Shown piece after piece: positions 9,784 to 21,758 of a stretch of DNA of 64,000 nucleotides (within the stretch, counting starts at the first letter, position 1; each line of letters starts with the position of its first letter). The translations under genes and the position numbers were made by a program. Origin of the DNA: an uncultured Pelagibacteraceae bacterium (GTDB lineage Bacteria > Pseudomonadota > Alphaproteobacteria > Pelagibacterales > Pelagibacteraceae); assembly GCA_902524115.1 (NCBI GenBank), contig CABZCA010000004.1, positions 1-64,000 of the forward strand, in the 5' to 3' direction. The notes under the pieces are model-generated. The model was not told the DNA's origin. It was given only the letters and a program-made list of their open reading frames with translations, and searched no databases.

Positions 9784-10884
9784 ATGACGATTTATAAAAA
9801 TCAAAGCCCATGGGGTAGCCCTCCAGGTAGTGGTGGAGGAAGCGGAAATGGTGGAGGTTTCAGAAGAGGCCCTACACCTCCTAATTTAGATGAGGCAATA
9901 AAAAAATTGCAGGACACTATAAACAAATTTACTGGAAGTGGTACAGGTGGAAAAAAACCTATTATATTAGGTTTGATCATATTAATTGTAATTTGGGCAT
10001 TGAGTGGTTTGTATAGAGTTTTACCTGATGAACAGGGCGTGGTCTTGAGATTTGGAAAGTTTGTAAATACCACTCAACCAGGATTAAATTATCATTTTCC
10101 ATTCCCAATTGAGAGTGTGTTAACTCCAAAAGTTACAAAAGTAAACAGAATGGACATCGGTTTTAGATCAGAGAGAGATAGTGGATTTGGCCAAGGTGGT
10201 GGTGTAGCTGATGTTCCAGAAGAAAGCTTGATGCTAACAGGTGATGAAAATATTGTTAACATAGACTTTTCAGTATTTTGGGTAATAAAAGATGCTGGTA
10301 ATTTTCTTTTTAAAATTCAAGATCCAGAAGGTACAGTAAAAGCAGCAGCAGAGACCGCTATGAGAGAAGTTATAGCAAGATCAGATATTCAACCAATTCT
10401 TACAGAAGGAAGAGCGGTTATTGAAAGAGATACTCAAGATATTATTCAAGGGATACTTGATGAATATGAAAGTGGAGTACTAATTACTCAAGTTCAAACT
10501 CAAAAAGCTGACCCACCAGACCAGGTTATTGATGCTTTTAGAGATGTACAAGCTGCAAGAGCTGATATGGAGAGATCAAAAAATGAGGCAGAAGCTTATG
10601 CTAATGATGTAATACCAAGAGCACGAGGAGAAGCCGCAAAAATTTTACAAGCAGCAGAAGCTTATAAAAAAGAAGTTGTTGCAAAAGCTGAGGGTGAAGC
10701 AAGTAGATTTTTATCAATTTATACAGAATACGCTAAAGCTAAGGAAGTTACTCAGGAAAGAATGTATTTAGAGACAATGGAGCAAGTGCTTGCAGATATT
10801 AATAAAATTATAATAGATAAAGATTCAGGATCTGGTGTAGTTCCTTATCTACCGTTACAAGAATTAAAATCAGGGACAAATTAA
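9784..10884 (+). CDS. hflK: HflK, membrane protease regulator (SPFH family)
   Basis: Partner of HflC in the inner-membrane complex that surrounds and modulates FtsH. The N-terminus is Gly/Pro-rich (WGSPPGSGGGSGNGGGF), as in other HflK proteins, with one membrane segment at about residues 59-77. The SPFH/Band 7 domain follows (VLPDEQGVVLRFGKF) with the long alanine- and glutamate-rich helix EAEAYANDVIPRARGEAAKI. Its 366 residues fit the family. The stop overlaps the hflC start by one base. Confidence 0.95.
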   Translation: MTIYKNQSPWGSPPGSGGGSGNGGGFRRGPTPPNLDEAIKKLQDTINKFTGSGTGGKKPIILGLIILIVIWALSGLYRVLPDEQGVVLRFGKFVNTTQPGLNYHFPFPIESVLTPKVTKVNRMDIGFRSERDSGFGQGGGVADVPEESLMLTGDENIVNIDFSVFWVIKDAGNFLFKIQDPEGTVKAAAETAMREVIARSDIQPILTEGRAVIERDTQDIIQGILDEYESGVLITQVQTQKADPPDQVIDAFRDVQAARADMERSKNEAEAYANDVIPRARGEAAKILQAAEAYKKEVVAKAEGEASRFLSIYTEYAKAKEVTQERMYLETMEQVLADINKIIIDKDSGSGVVPYLPLQELKSGTN

Positions 10885-11744
10885 TGAAAGCTGGAAAATT
10901 TATATTACCGATAATTATCTTAATAGGCGCAACTTTATTCTTTTCTATATTTATTGTTAAAGAGGTAAATCAAGCTATTGTTCTGCAGTTTGGTGATCCC
11001 AAGAGAATTATTTTAAAGCCAGGATTAAATTTTAAGATTCCATTTATTCAGAATGTTGTATTTTTAGATAAAAGAGTTTTAAATTTAGATACTCCACCTG
11101 AGGAAGTTATTGCATCTGATCAAAAACGTTTGATTGTTGATGCTTTTGCTAGATTTCAAATTATTGATCCACTAAAATTCTATATTTCAGTTGGAAATGA
11201 AAGGGTTGCAAGATCGAGGCTGGCAACTATCATTAATTCAAGAATAAGAAATGTGCTAGGTCAACAAAAATTACAAACATTGTTATCTGAGGATAGATCT
11301 AAACAGATGGCTCTTATTCAACAAGGTGTAAATAATGAAGCAGAAAACTTTGGTATAAAGATAGTTGATGTTAGAATTAAAAGAGCGGATTTACCACAAG
11401 CAAATAGTGATGCAATCTTTAGAAGAATGCAGACCGAAAGAGAAAGAGAGGCTAAAGAATTTAGAGCAAAGGGTGCAGAGATGGCAGTAACCATAACATC
11501 GACTGCAGATAAAGAAGTTACTGTTATTTTAGCAGAAGCTGAAAAAAAATCTGAAATTATGAAAGGTGAAGGAGACGGTCAAAAAAATAAAATTTTTGCT
11601 GATGCATTTGGACAAGACGCTGAATTTTTTGGATTTTATAGAGCAATGCAAGCATACCAAAAAGCTTTAATTGGTGGAGAAACTTCAATGATTTTATCAC
11701 CAGATAGTGAATTTTTTAAATTTTTTGGAAATAAGCAGAAATAA
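10884..11744 (+). CDS. hflC: HflC, membrane protease regulator (SPFH family)
   Basis: Second subunit of the HflKC complex. A single N-terminal membrane segment (residues 5-24) is followed by EVNQAIVLQFGDPKRIILKPGLNFKIPF, the classical SPFH start. The heptad-rich region has RMQTEREREAKEFRAKGAE and ends in LSPDSEFFKFF, as in other HflC proteins. It has 286 residues and is coupled to hflK by a one-base overlap. Confidence 0.95.
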   Translation: MKAGKFILPIIILIGATLFFSIFIVKEVNQAIVLQFGDPKRIILKPGLNFKIPFIQNVVFLDKRVLNLDTPPEEVIASDQKRLIVDAFARFQIIDPLKFYISVGNERVARSRLATIINSRIRNVLGQQKLQTLLSEDRSKQMALIQQGVNNEAENFGIKIVDVRIKRADLPQANSDAIFRRMQTEREREAKEFRAKGAEMAVTITSTADKEVTVILAEAEKKSEIMKGEGDGQKNKIFADAFGQDAEFFGFYRAMQAYQKALIGGETSMILSPDSEFFKFFGNKQK

Positions 11745-11762
11745 ACAATTTTTAAAATTAAG

Positions 11763-11948
11763 ATGAGAGAATTGATCATAGCTTTTGGTCTTTTCTTATT
11801 TATTGAAGGTATATTATATGCCTTATTTCCACAAAAAATGAAAAATATGTTAAAAAAACTTGATGCTGTAGCTGATAAACAACTGAGAATAGGTGGGTTA
11901 GTATTTACAATTTTAGGTTTTATAATTATTTGGTACTCAAAGACATGA
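11763..11948 (+). CDS. DUF2065 family small membrane protein (YjeT-like)
   Basis: A 61-residue protein with two predicted membrane segments (residues about 2-17 and 42-58) separated by a basic loop FPQKMKNMLKKL. The pattern FIEGILYALFPQKMK is typical of DUF2065/YjeT, which commonly follows hflKC in proteobacteria. The function is unknown; position suggests a link to HflKC or the downstream protease. It overlaps the next start by four bases. Confidence 0.85.
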   Translation: MRELIIAFGLFLFIEGILYALFPQKMKNMLKKLDAVADKQLRIGGLVFTILGFIIIWYSKT

Positions 11949-13342
11949 AAAATATTTACAAAATTTTATTAATATTAGTAATTTCAATAAATTATTTTAC
12001 AATCTCTAAAGCTCAGGAAATTCTATTGTCATTTGCAGATCTTGCAGAGAGATTAATGCCGTCAGTTGTAAATATTTCAACGACTACAACTGTAACAACT
12101 AGATCAAACCCTTTGCCATTTGAATTTCCACCAGGCTCACCATTTGAGGATATGTTCGGTTCTCCTCAACAAAGACAAACTAGTGCGCTAGGATCAGGTT
12201 TTATAATTGATGAAGAGGGAATTGTAATAACAAACAATCATGTTATTCAAGGAGCATCAGATATATTTGTTAGAGTGAATGGGGACAAAGACTATAAAGC
12301 AGAAGTGCTTGGTGCTGACGCAGGTATGGATATTGCAGTATTAAAAATAAAGTCTGACGAAAAATTTAAACCAGTAAAATTTGGTAACTCAGATAAATCT
12401 AGAATTGGAGATTGGGTTATTGCAATAGGAAATCCATTTGGTCTAGGAGGTACAGTAACAGCGGGAATAATCTCTGCTAGAAATAGAAGCATAGGATTAT
12501 CAAGATATGAGGACTATATACAAACTGATGCTTCAATAAACCAAGGAAATTCAGGTGGCCCTCTATTTAATATGTATGGAGATGTTATTGGAATTAATAC
12601 AGCTATACTTGGTCAATCTGGCTCAATTGGAATAGGTTTTGCAATACCATCTAATAGTGCTCAAAAAGTGATTGATCAATTGATTGAATTTGGAGAAACA
12701 AAAAGAGGATGGCTTGGAGTTAGAATTCAAGTTGTAGATCAAGGAATTGCGGATGCAGAAAAGCTTGATAAACCAAGAGGTGCTTTAGTTGCAAGTGTTG
12801 CTGATGACAGCCCATCAGATAAAGGAGGAATTAAACCTGGTGATATAATTTTAGAGTTTGATGGAAATCCTATAAACGAGATGAAAGAACTTCCAAAAAT
12901 AGTTGCTGAAACAGATGTTGGAAAAAAAGTAATTGTTAAAGTTTGGAGAAACAAACGACAAATTACAAAAGAAATAATTCTTGGAAGATTAGAAACTTCA
13001 GAAGATTTTAAAACACAAAAACCAGCAATTGAAAAACCAAAAGTAAAGAGAATTGAAGGTTTGAAAATAGATGTTCGTTTATTAAGTAAAGATGATATTG
13101 AAGCAAGAAATCTTCCAAAAGGAACAAGTGGAGTTGTCATCACTAAAATAGATAAAGATAGCCCTATAAACTATTTACAAGTTAACAATGTTATTGTTGA
13201 AGCAAATAGAAAAAAAATAAACACAATAGGTGATCTTGATAATGTGGTAAAATTGAAATTAAGAAGTGACGAAAATAACTTACTAATTGCAATTTATAAT
13301 AACCAAAATCAGAGAACATATATTGGTGTTAAATTAAAATAA
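11945..13342 (+). CDS. Do/DegP-family periplasmic serine protease
   Basis: An HtrA-type protease/chaperone of the periplasm. I choose ATG at 11945 (the ORF track starts at 11930) because MKNIYKILLILVISINYFTISKAQ then makes a clean signal peptide. Counting from there, the catalytic triad is His99 (TNNHVIQG), Asp129 (GMDIAVLKI) and Ser203 (QGNSGGPLF). Two PDZ domains follow, beginning near RGWLGVRIQ and near GLKIDVRLL. The 465 residues fit DegP/DegQ. The hflK-hflC-DUF2065-protease order is a membrane quality-control operon. Confidence 0.94.
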   Translation: MKNIYKILLILVISINYFTISKAQEILLSFADLAERLMPSVVNISTTTTVTTRSNPLPFEFPPGSPFEDMFGSPQQRQTSALGSGFIIDEEGIVITNNHVIQGASDIFVRVNGDKDYKAEVLGADAGMDIAVLKIKSDEKFKPVKFGNSDKSRIGDWVIAIGNPFGLGGTVTAGIISARNRSIGLSRYEDYIQTDASINQGNSGGPLFNMYGDVIGINTAILGQSGSIGIGFAIPSNSAQKVIDQLIEFGETKRGWLGVRIQVVDQGIADAEKLDKPRGALVASVADDSPSDKGGIKPGDIILEFDGNPINEMKELPKIVAETDVGKKVIVKVWRNKRQITKEIILGRLETSEDFKTQKPAIEKPKVKRIEGLKIDVRLLSKDDIEARNLPKGTSGVVITKIDKDSPINYLQVNNVIVEANRKKINTIGDLDNVVKLKLRSDENNLLIAIYNNQNQRTYIGVKLK

Positions 13343-13346
13343 AAAA

Positions 13347-14255
13347 ATGGACCTAAAGTCCAAAATAATATTAATCTCAGGTCCAACAGCATCAGGTAAG
13401 TCTAAAGCTGCATTGAAAATTGCTAAAAAGTTAAATGGAGAAATTATTAATGCAGATAGCATGCAGGTTTATAAAGAATTAAATATACTGACTGCCAGAC
13501 CTTCAAAAAACGATTTGAAAAAAATTGATCACCATTTATATGGTTTTAGAAGTGTTAAAAAAGAATTTTCATCGGGTGAGTGGTTAAAATTAGCAAAAAA
13601 TTATATTAAAAAAATAAGAGACAAAAATAAAATACCAGTTTTAGTTGGCGGCACTGGTCTTTATTTCAAAGCTCTGACTGATGGATTAGTTAAAATTCCA
13701 AAAATACCAATCCCTATTCGAAATAAAATAAGACGAATGCAAAATAACTTAGGTCAAAAAAAATTTTATTTAAAACTCTTAAAAATTGATCCATCAGTAA
13801 AAAATAAGATTGACCCAACTGATGCCCAAAGATCAATTAGAGCTTATGAAGTTATTTCGATTTCAAAAAAATCAATTTTTGAATGGTATAAGAAAACAAA
13901 ACCATCTTTTAAAAAGAATCAATTTATAAAAATTTATGTTGATTACCCTAAAGATGAATTGATTAACAAAATTTCCAAAAGAGTAGATCAAATGATGAAA
14001 GATGGAGCTATTAAAGAAGTTAAGGATTTTTTAAAGCTTAATTTGAGGAGTGATAGCAACGCCTTCAAAGTTATAGGAATAAGAGAGATTAAAGAATTTA
14101 TTGATAAAAAAACTTCTATAAATGATTTAAAACTAAATATTGTTATAAAAACTAGACAATACGCTAAAAGGCAGAGAACCTGGTCTAGAGGTCAAATGAG
14201 TGATTGGCAAAAATTTGATGCTGAGGCACTTTCAAAATTTATAAAAAAATTATAA
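13347..14255 (+). CDS. miaA: tRNA dimethylallyltransferase MiaA
   Basis: Adds the dimethylallyl group to N6 of A37 in tRNAs that read codons starting with U. The P-loop GPTASGKS is at residues 10-17, followed by the substrate-binding segments INADSMQVYKELNILTARPS and GGTGLYFKAL. The C-terminal KTRQYAKRQRTWSRGQ motif is diagnostic. The 302 residues are normal. It starts four bases after the protease gene. Confidence 0.96.
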   Translation: MDLKSKIILISGPTASGKSKAALKIAKKLNGEIINADSMQVYKELNILTARPSKNDLKKIDHHLYGFRSVKKEFSSGEWLKLAKNYIKKIRDKNKIPVLVGGTGLYFKALTDGLVKIPKIPIPIRNKIRRMQNNLGQKKFYLKLLKIDPSVKNKIDPTDAQRSIRAYEVISISKKSIFEWYKKTKPSFKKNQFIKIYVDYPKDELINKISKRVDQMMKDGAIKEVKDFLKLNLRSDSNAFKVIGIREIKEFIDKKTSINDLKLNIVIKTRQYAKRQRTWSRGQMSDWQKFDAEALSKFIKKL

Positions 14256-14272
14256 ATAATACTCACAATAAC

Positions 14273-14302
14273 TTGACCAATGAGTACAACTTCAGCTAGA
14301 TT
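14273..14302 (+). promoter_or_regulatory. Possible sigma-70 promoter for the ilv operon
   Basis: TTGACC (14273-14278) and TAGATT (14297-14302) are separated by 18 bases in the short gap before ilvB. Transcription would start at about the ilvB ATG (14309), implying a leaderless message. The match is by eye only. Confidence 0.35.
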
Positions 14303-14308
14303 GACTGA

Positions 14309-16075
14309 ATGCCAAAATTATATTCAGGAGCTGAGATAGTATTCAAGTGTTTGGAAGATCAAAATGTTAGTCACATATTTGGTTATCCTGGAGGAGCGGT
14401 TCTTCCAATTTATGATGAATTAAAAAATTTTAACTCTATAAAACATATTCTAGTAAGACATGAACAAGGTGCCGGACATGCTGCCGAAGGTTACGCAAGA
14501 TCAACTGGTAAACCAGGTGTATTACTAGTTACCTCTGGTCCCGGGGCTACCAATGCTGTAACAGCTTTAACCGATGCCTATATGGACTCAGTCCCATTAG
14601 TTTGCATCACAGGTCAAGTTCCAACACACTTAATTGGTACAGATGCGTTTCAAGAATGTGATACTACAGGGATAACTAGACCATGTACCAAACATAACTG
14701 GTTAGTAAAAGATATTAACGATTTAGCTGAAGTAATGCACAAAGCTTTTGAAGTCGCAATTACTGGAAGACCGGGACCTGTTTTAGTTGATATTCCAAAA
14801 GATATACAATTTCAAAAAGTTAAATATAAAAATTATAAAAATAAAAAAAAATTAAATGGTAAATCTCATGACAACTATTCACAAAAAAATATTGATGAAT
14901 TAATTAATTTAATTCGAAAAGCAAAAAAACCGATCTTTTATACAGGTGGTGGAGTAATTAATTCAGGAAGTAAAGCAAGCGAACTTTTAAGAGAACTTGT
15001 GTATGTAACTGGTTTTCCAATAACATCAACTTTACAGGGTCTTGGTTGTTTCCCTGCTGATGATAATCAGTTTTTAGGAATGTTGGGTATGCATGGAACT
15101 TACGAAGCAAATAACGCCATGTATTCATGTGACTTAATGATAAATGTTGGTGCGAGGTTTGACGATAGAATTACTGGTAAGATTGATGAATTCTCTCCTA
15201 GGTCTAAAAAAGTTCACATTGATATAGATCCATCATCAATAAATAAAAATGTAAAAGTAGATTTAGCAATTGTTGGAGATATTAAGTCAGTTTTAACATC
15301 AACGCTAAAAACTTTTAAAAAATCTAAAGATAATTTTTATAAATCAAACAAACATCAAATATCAAATTGGTGGGAACAGATTCAGAAATGGAGATCTAAA
15401 AGATCATTAGACTACATTCGTAGTGAAGAAACTATTAAACCTCAATATGCGATTGAAAGATTATATGAACTTACTAAAGATAAAGATACCTACATAACAA
15501 CTGAAGTAGGCCAACATCAAATGTGGGCTGCTCAACACTACAAGTTCAATAAACCAAATAGATGGATGACTTCTGGAGGTCTTGGTACGATGGGATATGG
15601 ATTACCAGCAGCAGTTGGAGTCCAAATTGCCCATCCTAAGAAATTAGTAATTGATATTGCTGGTGAGGCATCTGTTTTGATGACTATGCAGGAAATGTCA
15701 ACCGCAGTTCAGTACAATTTGCCTATAAAAATATTTATTTTGAATAATGAGTACATGGGAATGGTAAGACAATGGCAGGAATTACTACATGATAAAAATT
15801 ATTCAGAGAGTTATACAGCTGCATTACCAGATTTTGTTAAAATGGCAGAAGCATATGGGTGTGTTGGATTAAGAGCAAAAACACCAGAAGAGTTAGATGA
15901 TAAGATCATTGAAATGTTAAACACAGATCGTCCAGTTATTTTTGATTGTCTTGTAGACAAACAAGAAAACTGCTTTCCAATGATACCATCTGGCAAACCT
16001 CATAATCAAATGTTACTTGGTCCTAAAGACCAAAAAGAGAAAAAGATTACAGGAAAAGGTAGAACACTGGTTTAA
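14309..16075 (+). CDS. ilvB: Acetolactate synthase large subunit
   Basis: TPP- and FAD-dependent enzyme making 2-acetolactate or 2-aceto-2-hydroxybutyrate, the first common step of branched-chain amino acid synthesis. The N-terminal GYPGGAVLPIYDEL and RHEQGAGHAAEGYARSTG segments carry the catalytic Glu52. The TPP motif GDxx...N appears in altered form as AGEASVLMTMQEM...NNEYMGMVRQWQ. Its 588 residues are normal. It overlaps ilvH by one base and heads an ilvB-ilvH-ilvC run. The symbol ilvI could be used instead. Confidence 0.95.
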   Translation: MPKLYSGAEIVFKCLEDQNVSHIFGYPGGAVLPIYDELKNFNSIKHILVRHEQGAGHAAEGYARSTGKPGVLLVTSGPGATNAVTALTDAYMDSVPLVCITGQVPTHLIGTDAFQECDTTGITRPCTKHNWLVKDINDLAEVMHKAFEVAITGRPGPVLVDIPKDIQFQKVKYKNYKNKKKLNGKSHDNYSQKNIDELINLIRKAKKPIFYTGGGVINSGSKASELLRELVYVTGFPITSTLQGLGCFPADDNQFLGMLGMHGTYEANNAMYSCDLMINVGARFDDRITGKIDEFSPRSKKVHIDIDPSSINKNVKVDLAIVGDIKSVLTSTLKTFKKSKDNFYKSNKHQISNWWEQIQKWRSKRSLDYIRSEETIKPQYAIERLYELTKDKDTYITTEVGQHQMWAAQHYKFNKPNRWMTSGGLGTMGYGLPAAVGVQIAHPKKLVIDIAGEASVLMTMQEMSTAVQYNLPIKIFILNNEYMGMVRQWQELLHDKNYSESYTAALPDFVKMAEAYGCVGLRAKTPEELDDKIIEMLNTDRPVIFDCLVDKQENCFPMIPSGKPHNQMLLGPKDQKEKKITGKGRTLV

Positions 16076-16623
16076 TGACAAACTCAAAATCAGCATATAG
16101 TTCTGCAGGAAAAAAACAGAAGCTTGATACCCATATTATAGTTGTATGGGTAGATAATGAGGCTGGTGTTTTAGCTCGAGTAGTTGGATTATTTTCTGGA
16201 AGAGGTTACAATATTGAGTCTTTAGCGGTGGCAGAGGTTGATCAGAAACAAAATATTTCTAGAATAACAATTGTTACTACAGGTACCCCCCAAGTTGTAG
16301 ATCAGATTAAACTTCAATTAAAAAAATTAGTTCCAGTCCATAAAGTTGCAGATTTTAAAAGAGAAGATAAAAATGTCATTTTTAAAGAAATGGCATTATT
16401 CAAGTTTGTTGCAAACAATGGTAAACTAAATAAAGCTTTTGAAGCTTGCAAACATTTTAATCCAGTAATATTAGACAAAACAAATAAATCAAATGTTATA
16501 CAAATTACAGCCTTAAGAAGAGAAATAGACAGTATGACAAAAATTTTAAAAAAATTTGGTTTGGTGAGTGTTTCAAGAACAGGTGCAGTTGCTATGACTA
16601 GAGGGTCAGAAATATTTAAATAA
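16075..16623 (+). CDS. ilvH: Acetolactate synthase small (regulatory) subunit
   Basis: ACT-domain regulatory subunit that activates the large subunit and mediates valine feedback. The ACT domain starts near residue 20 (HIIVVWVDNEAGVLARVVGLFSGRGYNIESLAV), which is highly characteristic. The C-terminal ALSS-C domain follows and ends in SRTGAVAMTRG. It has 182 residues; the N-terminal 18 residues (NSKSAYSSAGKKQ) are an extra polar tail. It is translationally coupled to ilvB. Confidence 0.95.
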   Translation: MTNSKSAYSSAGKKQKLDTHIIVVWVDNEAGVLARVVGLFSGRGYNIESLAVAEVDQKQNISRITIVTTGTPQVVDQIKLQLKKLVPVHKVADFKREDKNVIFKEMALFKFVANNGKLNKAFEACKHFNPVILDKTNKSNVIQITALRREIDSMTKILKKFGLVSVSRTGAVAMTRGSEIFK

Positions 16624-16634
16624 ATAAAAATTAA

Positions 16635-17669
<1,035 letters not shown>

Positions 17670-17759
17670 ATAAATTATTGTTTTATTTGGTCTAAAATAG
17701 GCATTTTATTTTGCAATCTGAGCGTGAGCATGTATGATACTTATGCTTAAATTAATTAA

Positions 17760-20383
<2,624 letters not shown>

Positions 20384-20388
20384 TCAAA

Positions 20389-21231
20389 ATGTCTAAAGAA
20401 ATGGGCAGAGATGATTTAGTTATATCTGCTCGTTCAATTTTTTTAAAAAAAGGCAATAGACAAAAATTTTCACTTTTAACTTTAATTATAGTATCCATAA
20501 TTGTTTTATCATTAAATTATTTTAAAACAGGGCCTATTAATCAATTTAGGTCAGTAGCTAAAGATGCTGTTTTTAAAACTTCATACATTATATCATTACC
20601 ATTTTTAACATTAAAAAATGCTTATCACGGTGTTAGTGATCTTCTAAAAATACATGAAGAAAATAAGCAACTTAAGATTATTGATTTAAATATTGAAGAG
20701 TTAAAACTTGAAAATCAATTTTTAAGAGAAGAAAATTTAAGGCTTAATGAACTGATTGATGAAAAAAGCCTTTTTTCAGGTAATTATCATGTAACAAAAA
20801 TTTTACTAGATCAGGAGAGCCCTTATTTACGATCAATCGTGATTAATAAAGGTTTCAAACACGATATTAAAATAGGGTCAGCTGTGAGAAGTGGACCATA
20901 TTTTATAGGTAAGGTAGTTGGAGTTAATTACTTAACATCGAGAGTTTTATTAATAAATGATCTTAATAGCAAGATACCAATAATAATTGAACCTAATGGG
21001 ACCAGCGCAATAGTTTCAGGGAATGGAAGCAAATTTAATGGTGATATTGAGTATCTGCCTGAAAAAAATCAAGTTGAAGAGGGTCATATTGTTTATACTT
21101 CAGGAGCTGATGGAATAATTTCTTCTGGAATACCCATAGGAAAAATAACTATTATAAATACCAAAAAATTTGTGAAATTTTTTGCAGATTTTGATCAAAT
21201 TAAATATGTTAAGGTTTATTTTAAAAAGTGA
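20389..21231 (+). CDS. mreC: Rod shape-determining protein MreC
   Basis: Membrane-anchored periplasmic protein linking MreB to the wall machinery. It has a cytoplasmic N-terminus, one membrane helix (about residues 28-45), a coiled coil rich in E/L/N (residues 85-125) and a beta-barrel region with GSAVRSGPYFIGKVVGVN and SGADGIISSGIPIGKI. The 280 residues fit the family. It overlaps mreD. Confidence 0.93.
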   Translation: MSKEMGRDDLVISARSIFLKKGNRQKFSLLTLIIVSIIVLSLNYFKTGPINQFRSVAKDAVFKTSYIISLPFLTLKNAYHGVSDLLKIHEENKQLKIIDLNIEELKLENQFLREENLRLNELIDEKSLFSGNYHVTKILLDQESPYLRSIVINKGFKHDIKIGSAVRSGPYFIGKVVGVNYLTSRVLLINDLNSKIPIIIEPNGTSAIVSGNGSKFNGDIEYLPEKNQVEEGHIVYTSGADGIISSGIPIGKITIINTKKFVKFFADFDQIKYVKVYFKK

Positions 21232-21758
21232 GTTTATTTGCTAACAGAATTTATTCTAGGACAATTACAAGTTTACCCACTTTAATTTTATTTTTAGTCG
21301 TTATTCTAGGTTTAAATATTAATATTATTTATAAAAACTATGATTTTATCATAAACTTTAGCTACATAGTTGTATTCTTTTGGAGTTTAAAAAAACCAGA
21401 ACATCTAGGTTATGGATTAATTTTTTTTGCAGGAATCATAAATGATGTAGTTCAAAGTTTGCCAATTGGAATATCTTCTCTAGATTATTTATTATTATCT
21501 GTGATTGGAGCATTTATAAGAAATAGAACGATCATATACAATTTAATTTATGATTGGATATCATTTTTCATGGCAATTTTAATTGTAGGATCAGTAAATT
21601 ACATTATATTAGTAACAATATTTAAAATTCCAATTGTCTATGAAAATTTAATATTGGGTTTATTCGTTACATTTTTAATTTACCCTATATTTTTCAAAAT
21701 ATTTGTTTGGATAGATAATATGGTGCTAGTTACAAAGAATGATAAAAAAAATAGGTAA
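21228..21758 (+). CDS. mreD: Rod shape-determining protein MreD-like membrane protein
   Basis: A 176-residue protein made almost wholly of hydrophobic segments (about five or six). It starts at GTG 21228 inside the end of mreC and overlaps the start of the PBP2 gene by 20 bases. Sequence conservation in MreD is low, so the call rests on topology, length, FFAGIINDVVQSLPIGISSLDYL and position between mreC and PBP2. Confidence 0.88.
   Translation: MSLFANRIYSRTITSLPTLILFLVVILGLNINIIYKNYDFIINFSYIVVFFWSLKKPEHLGYGLIFFAGIINDVVQSLPIGISSLDYLLLSVIGAFIRNRTIIYNLIYDWISFFMAILIVGSVNYIILVTIFKIPIVYENLILGLFVTFLIYPIFFKIFVWIDNMVLVTKNDKKNR

Noticed and set aside
17670-17759. Possible leader or attenuator hairpin before leuA (AGCAT...ATGCT).
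   Set aside because: Only five pairs with an A+T-rich loop and no T run; within chance for this composition.
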